Shown here: positions 5,528-9,100 of the stretch, piece by piece
Position numbering within the stretch: the stretch's first letter is position 1
How the letters are laid out: the number at the start of each line of letters is the position of its first letter
NCBI GenBank assembly: GCA_031362415.1
Contig: JANLSK010000218.1
Location: 1 to 9,100, forward strand
DNA: 9,100 nucleotides
DNA from: VFJJ01 sp031362415
GTDB taxonomy: Bacteria > Actinomycetota > Acidimicrobiia > IMCC26256 > VFJJ01
Reading direction: 5' to 3'
Notes under the pieces: model-generated
The model's input: the letters and a program-made list of their open reading frames with translations, nothing else
Told to the model about the DNA's origin: nothing
Database searches by the model: none
Made by a program: the position numbers and the translations under genes

Positions 5528-6022
5528 TCAGCGAGCGTTGACGACGAGGTGGAGGCTCTCGTGGCGGCGGACGAACAGGCTCTGGACGCGGGTGGGTGGT
5601 CGTTCCGGGTCGAGGCTGATCGAGGACGTCGCCGCGAGCAGCCGGGTCAGCACCACGCGTGCTTCGAGTCGGGCGAGGGGTGCACCGACGCAGTGGTGGA
5701 TGCCCCGTCCGAACGCGACGTGGTGGCGCGGGACGTCGCGGCCGAGCAGCAACTCGTCGGGTTGATCGAACTCCGTGGGGTCGCGATTGGCAGCGCTGTA
5801 GAAGACGAGCACCGTCGACCCCGCGGGGATCGCGACGTCGTCGAGCGTCGTGTCGGCGGGGACCGAGCGCAGCATGAACCGGAAGGGTGACTCGAGGCGC
5901 AAGACCTCCTCGAGGAACGTCGGGATGAGCTCAGGATCGTCGCGCAGCTGCTGCTGCAGGTCGGGGCGTTCGGCCAGGACCGCAGGGTCGAGCAGCAGGG
6001 TGCCCGGGATCATGTCGTTCAC
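5528..6022 (-). pseudogene. C-terminal remnant of a second cytochrome P450
   Basis: A 164-codon frame that matches only the last 40 percent or so of a bacterial P450. It starts near the end of where helix I would lie (PGTLLLDPAVLAERPDLQ), then gives the K-helix ExxR (EVLR, residues 39-42) and the heme loop FGRGIHHCVG at 104-113 with Cys111 as ligand, and ends with a normal C-terminus. The roughly 230-250 N-terminal residues, including the oxygen-activating AGxxTT motif and substrate-recognition helices, are absent, and the upstream sequence in the same frame is not P450-like. Such a fragment cannot be a working monooxygenase. The frame has no internal stops, so truncation is recent or the piece is still expressed. 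Its heme loop differs from that of the intact P450 at 92-1336, so it is not a partial copy of that gene. A GTG at 6022 overlaps the stop of the neighbouring remnant. Confidence 0.85.
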
Positions 6023-6259
6023 GCTCCGGGCCCCGCTCCGGGGACGACCCCGAGTTGGTGGAACAACGCCAACGGATCTCCGGAGCTCCAGGTATTCGTC
6101 ACCCGACCGCCCTCGTCGGCGTCGACTCGTACACCTCGCACTGCTCGACCGAGATCGCTCGTCCCGTCGCCGCGATACCGAAATACTCGCCGGTGTGCGT
6201 GCCCACCATCTTCCAGCTTCCCAGATCCGGTTGGACGACGCACCCGTCCACGATGCAAC
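6019..6259 (-). pseudogene. Frameshifted C-terminal remnant of a SnoaL-like/ester cyclase gene
   Basis: Two minus-strand frames join into one recognisable protein end. Upstream, residues SWKMVGTHTGEYFGIAATGR followed by AISVEQCEVYE resemble the core of SnoaL-like polyketide/ester cyclase family proteins. At about 6120-6130 the match moves to a second frame, giving DEGGRVTNTWSSGDPLALFHQLGVVPGAG, the typical C-terminal strand (edGrI..W) and QLG ending, with stop at 6019. The two frames are related by a one-base loss in the gene. The N-terminal half of the family (about 60-70 residues) is missing: similarity begins directly after the katG stop. A truncated and frameshifted gene is the simplest reading. 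It is adjacent to the P450 remnant with a GTGA overlap, suggesting the two were once consecutive genes of an operon. Confidence 0.7.
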
Positions 6260-8494
6260 TCAGGCCAGGTCGAAGCGATCGAGGTTCATGACCTTGACCC
6301 ACGCCGCCGCGAAGTCCTGGGCGAACTTCTCATGCGCGTCGCGACAGGCGTAGACCTCGGCGATGGCTCGGAGCTGGGAGTTCGAACCGAACACGAGATC
6401 GACGGCGGTGCCGGTCCACGTGACGACGCCGGTCTCCCGGTCGATGCTCTCATACACGTGCTCGGTCGACGACACCCGCCACTGTGTGGCCATGTCGAGC
6501 AGGTTCACGAAGAAGTCGTTGGTCAGCGTCTCGGGCCGCCCGGTGAGGACACCGTGCTCGGCCCGCCCGAAATTCGCGCCGAGCACGCGCAGACCGCCAA
6601 CGAGCACCGTCATCTCCGGAGCGGTCAAGCCGATCAGACTCGCCCGGTCCACCAACACGTCCTCGGGGCGCCGCTTGTCTCCGACTCGGAGATAGTTCCG
6701 GAACCCGTCGGCCGTCGGCTCGAGCACGGCGAACGCATCCACGTCGGTCTGCTCCTGGGAGGCGTCCGTACGTCCGGGCATGAAGGGAACGTGCACGTCG
6801 ATCCCGGCGATCTCGGCGGCCTGCTCCACGGCTGCACACCCGCCGAGGACGATGAGATCAGCGAGGGAGACCTTCTTCCGACCGGTCGCGGCGGTGTTGA
6901 AGTCGGCCTGGATCCTCTCGAAGGTCGCGAGCACGCTCGCCAGTCCGGCCGGGTCATTGACCTCCCAGTCGTTCTGTGGCGCCAGGCGGATACGGGCGCC
7001 GTTGGCCCCGCCACGTTTGTCGCTGTCTCGGAACGTCGACGCCGAGGCCCACGCGGTCGAGATCAGTTGCGACACCGACAGACCCGACGCCAGGATGACC
7101 CGCTTCAGTGCGGCGATCTCCGAATCGTCGACCAGCTCGTGATCGACCACAGGCACCGGGTCCTGCCAGATCAGCTGCTCGGCGGGGACTTCAGGTCCGA
7201 GGTAGCGCGAGATCGGCCCCATGTCGCGATGGGTGAGCTTGTACCACGCCCGGGCGAAGGCGTCGGCGAACTCGTCAGGGTGCTCGAGGAAGCGCCGCGA
7301 GATCGGCCCGTAGATCGGGTCGAGGCGCAGCGCCAGGTCCGTCGTCAGCATGACGGGGGCATGCCGCTTCATCGGATCGTGCGCATCCGGCACGATGTCT
7401 GCCGCAGCGGGATCCGTCGGAACCCACTGCCAGGCACCGGCCGGGCTCTTCATCAGGTCCCAGTCGTAGCCGAACAGGGTCTCGAAGTAGGTGTTGTCCC
7501 ACGTGATCGGGGTGGGTGTCCACGCTCCCTCGAGCCCGCTGGTGATCGTGTCGCCGCCCGTGCCGGTGCCGAAGGTGTTCGTCCAGCCGAAGCCCTGCTC
7601 CTCGAGGCTGGCCCCTTCGGGCTCACGACCGACGTACTTCTCCGCGTCAGCGACGCCATGGGTCTTGCCGAAGGTGTGTCCACCGGCGATGAGGGCGACG
7701 GTCTCCTCGTCGTTCATCGCCATGCGGGCAAACGTTTCGCGAATGTCCCGGGCCGCGGCCAGCGCGCTCGGAACACCGTTCGGGCCTTGGGGGTTCACGT
7801 AGATCAGGCCCATCTGCACCGCACCGAGCGGGGGCTCGAGCTCACGGTCGCCGCTGTAGCGCTCATCTCCGAGCCAGGTGTCCTCCGGGCCCCAGTAGAT
7901 GTCCTCTTCGGGCTCCCAGACGTCTTCACGCCCGCCACCGAAACCGAACGTCGCGAAGCCCATCGACTCGAGGGCCACGTTCCCGGCGAGGATCATCAGG
8001 TCGGCCCAGGAGAGCTTCCGACCGTACTTCTGCTTGACCGGCCACAGCAGGCGGCGCGCCTTGTCCAGGTTGGCGTTGTCAGGCCAACTGTTGAGCGGCG
8101 CGAAGCGCTGTGTGCCCGAGCCCGCGCCGCCCCGGCCGTCCTGGATGCGGTAGGTGCCGGCGCTGTGCCATGCCATACGGATGAACAGCGGTCCGTAGTG
8201 GCCATAGTCGGCGGGCCACCAGTCCTGCGACGTCGTCGTCACGTCGACGATGTCGGCCTTCACCGCAGCGAGATCGAGGGTCTTGAACTCGGCTGCGTAG
8301 TCGAACTCCTCGCCCATGGGGTCGAGCAGCGGGGAGTTCCGGTTGAGCGGCCGAAGGTTGAGCTGAGCCGGCCACCAGTGCATGTTCGCCATGGAACCCA
8401 CGGCTGTATGGGAGTGATCAAGCACCGGGCAACTCGCCGCCGGGGCGGCGTCCTCGTCGGTGGTCACAACCGCTCCAGTGTCCTCATTGCTCAT
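6260..8494 (-). CDS. katG: Catalase-peroxidase KatG
   Basis: A 744-residue bifunctional heme catalase-peroxidase that breaks down hydrogen peroxide to water and oxygen and also oxidises organic donors. The length is normal for the family, with both tandem peroxidase-like halves present. The distal site is RMAWHSAGTYR, giving Arg106, Trp109 and His110. The family-specific Trp-Tyr-Met crosslink needed for catalase activity is represented by Trp109, Tyr232 (IYVNPQGPNG) and Met258 (ARMAMND). The proximal heme ligand is His273 in GGHTFGKTHG. Ser319 in DTITSG corresponds to Ser315 of the Mycobacterium tuberculosis enzyme, so the wild-type residue is present. No signal peptide is seen; the enzyme is cytoplasmic. 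It lies 20 nt after furA, is probably transcribed from the furA promoter, and is preceded by a polypurine stretch containing AAGGGGA that serves as ribosome binding site. The gene is intact. Confidence 0.98.
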   Translation of the reverse strand: MSNEDTGAVVTTDEDAAPAASCPVLDHSHTAVGSMANMHWWPAQLNLRPLNRNSPLLDPMGEEFDYAAEFKTLDLAAVKADIVDVTTTSQDWWPADYGHYGPLFIRMAWHSAGTYRIQDGRGGAGSGTQRFAPLNSWPDNANLDKARRLLWPVKQKYGRKLSWADLMILAGNVALESMGFATFGFGGGREDVWEPEEDIYWGPEDTWLGDERYSGDRELEPPLGAVQMGLIYVNPQGPNGVPSALAAARDIRETFARMAMNDEETVALIAGGHTFGKTHGVADAEKYVGREPEGASLEEQGFGWTNTFGTGTGGDTITSGLEGAWTPTPITWDNTYFETLFGYDWDLMKSPAGAWQWVPTDPAAADIVPDAHDPMKRHAPVMLTTDLALRLDPIYGPISRRFLEHPDEFADAFARAWYKLTHRDMGPISRYLGPEVPAEQLIWQDPVPVVDHELVDDSEIAALKRVILASGLSVSQLISTAWASASTFRDSDKRGGANGARIRLAPQNDWEVNDPAGLASVLATFERIQADFNTAATGRKKVSLADLIVLGGCAAVEQAAEIAGIDVHVPFMPGRTDASQEQTDVDAFAVLEPTADGFRNYLRVGDKRRPEDVLVDRASLIGLTAPEMTVLVGGLRVLGANFGRAEHGVLTGRPETLTNDFFVNLLDMATQWRVSSTEHVYESIDRETGVVTWTGTAVDLVFGSNSQLRAIAEVYACRDAHEKFAQDFAAAWVKVMNLDRFDLA

Positions 8495-8498
8495 TGCG

Positions 8499-8516
8499 TT
8501 CCCCTTCTTCCTTCTC
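8499..8516 (-). promoter_or_regulatory. Polypurine stretch and ribosome binding site before katG
   Basis: On the minus strand GAGAAGGAAGAAGGGGAA is an uninterrupted run of 18 purines that begins in the furA stop codon and ends 4 nt before the katG ATG. In mycobacteria the katG message is processed in the furA-katG region and a polypurine sequence before katG stabilises the 5' end; the same arrangement here suggests the same role in addition to ribosome binding. Confidence 0.65.
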
Positions 8517-8982
8517 AGGTGGCTGATGGTCTTACGGTGATGGGGACGGGTGACGGTTCGTGTGCGGGCGTGGACTGGCAGGCCGGGCAGGAGCCCCAGT
8601 AGACGACCTCGGCTTCGTCGATGATGAACCCGTGATCATCCACGGCTTCGAGACACGGCCTCTCCCCCACCGCACAGTCGACATCGACCGTGCGGCCGCA
8701 GACGCGACAGACGAGGTGGTGGTGGTTGTCGTCGACCCGGTCCTCGTAACGGGCCGGTGACCGTGCCGGCTGGATCCGGCGGATGACACCCTTTGCGCTC
8801 AGCGTGGAAAGGGCGTCGTACACCGCCTGACGTGACACCGAGCCGATGCGTCCACGTACATCACCGACAAGCTCGTCGGCCGTCGAATGCGGTCGAGCCG
8901 ACACCGCCCGCAACACCGCAAGCCGCTGCGCGGTGACCTGCAACCCGTGCTCCCGCAGCAGGCCTTCGGCATCGTCGATCAC
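8515..8982 (-). CDS. furA: Fur-family transcriptional regulator FurA
   Basis: A 155-residue Fur-family repressor. Residues 1-82 form the winged-helix DNA-binding domain (GLQVTAQRLAVLRAV, then SVSRQAVYDALSTLSAKG as recognition helix and wing). The dimerisation and metal domain follows, with DNHHHLVCRVCG at 85-96 and GSCPACQ at 130-136, so two CxxC pairs (92/95 and 132/135) are available for structural zinc. The His cluster 87-89 fits the regulatory metal site. The place directly before katG and the FurA-type sequence indicate the actinobacterial FurA/CatR group, which represses itself and katG and is released by peroxide. The start is GTG at 8982 with a promoter -10 box only 6 nt upstream, fitting leaderless translation; GGAG lies too close to the GTG to be an ordinary ribosome binding site. 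The C-terminal tail after residue 137 is Pro/Thr-rich and probably unstructured. Confidence 0.95.
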   Translation of the reverse strand: MIDDAEGLLREHGLQVTAQRLAVLRAVSARPHSTADELVGDVRGRIGSVSRQAVYDALSTLSAKGVIRRIQPARSPARYEDRVDDNHHHLVCRVCGRTVDVDCAVGERPCLEAVDDHGFIIDEAEVVYWGSCPACQSTPAHEPSPVPITVRPSAT

Positions 8983-9030
8983 AACTCCACCGTAGCAGAT
9001 TTCTGGACGATGTCAACAATTAGATTCAGT
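8983..9030 (-). promoter_or_regulatory. furA-katG promoter and candidate FurA operator
   Basis: On the minus strand TTGACA (9016-9011), a 16-bp spacer and TACGGT (8994-8989) make a good -35/-10 pair. The -10 box ends 6 nt before the furA GTG, so transcription probably starts at or next to the GTG. The region 8996-9028 is clearly richer in A and T than its surroundings and includes the small symmetric CAGA-TT-TCTG (8996-9005) and the AATTGTTGACA block. Mycobacterial FurA binds an AT-rich site overlapping this same promoter, which makes this the likely operator. Confidence 0.7.
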
Positions 9031-9100
9031 CGATCCCGGAGATCGTCCTGGCGCTCGGTAGCCTGGCCTGGAGAGCGCGCGGCTGCCCGCCGCAGGACAC
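9031..9100. other. Window edge without a recognised gene
   Basis: Seventy bases upstream of the furA promoter. I see no convincing coding frame, start signal or repeat; a neighbouring gene may begin beyond the edge. Confidence 0.3.

Noticed and set aside
5514..5532. Possible small repeat array CCTCAG/CGTCAG
   Set aside because: There are only about three imperfect copies with no spacers, and the run enters the P450 fragment. It is not a CRISPR array or an attachment site.
4741..6260. Mobile element carrying the toxin-antitoxin pair and gene remnants
   Set aside because: No transposase, integrase, terminal inverted repeats, tRNA target or flanking direct repeats could be found, so no element is called.
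6332..8602. Long plus-strand reading frame (over 700 codons) opposite katG and part of furA
   Set aside because: It arises because GC-rich codons leave few stops on the opposite strand. The minus strand carries complete KatG and FurA motifs, and the plus-strand protein resembles nothing.

Overview
The window is GC-rich DNA with dense GC-ending codons, GTG starts, leaderless-looking promoters and a furA-katG pair. Together these point to a high-GC actinobacterium. An acidimicrobial or mycobacterial-type soil or aquatic lineage is possible, but the sequence alone does not fix the genus.

Left part (about 90-4740): a compact, divergently organised oxidative-metabolism cluster. On the minus strand, reading right to left, are an NTF2/SnoaL-like small protein, a short-chain dehydrogenase (SDR) coupled to it by an ATGA overlap, and a cytochrome P450. 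The P450 start overlaps the end of a 19-codon ORF that carries the only good ribosome binding site. On the plus strand, from the shared 162-bp intergenic region, run a second SDR and an EthD-type protein. A P450 that hydroxylates, SDRs that oxidise or reduce the alcohol or ketone, and SnoaL-like and EthD-like dimeric barrel proteins are typical of actinobacterial catabolism of hydrophobic compounds (steroid, terpenoid or aromatic) or of small tailoring pathways. The substrate cannot be read from the sequence.

Middle (about 4790-5418): a type II toxin-antitoxin pair, a ribbon-helix-helix antitoxin followed by a PIN-domain toxin with overlapping stop and start (TGATG). A TANNNT box suggests leaderless transcription.

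Decay zone (about 5419-6260): a 164-codon C-terminal piece of a second, different P450, and next to it a C-terminal piece of a SnoaL/ester-cyclase-like gene that needs one frameshift to read through. Both look like gene remnants packed between the toxin-antitoxin pair and katG.

Right part (6260-9030): katG (catalase-peroxidase) downstream of furA (Fur-family peroxide/iron sensor), on the minus strand with a 20-nt gap. A TTGACA/TACGGT promoter sits 6 nt from the furA GTG, so the furA transcript is probably leaderless. A purine-only stretch precedes the katG start, as in the well-studied mycobacterial locus. FurA probably represses the pair and releases it under peroxide stress.

I see no rRNA, tRNA, CRISPR array, insertion sequence or phage gene. 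The most unusual items are the leader ORF coupled to the P450, the small ORF plus perfect hairpin in front of the EthD gene, the in-frame 9-bp repeat in that gene, and the remnant zone next to the toxin-antitoxin pair.
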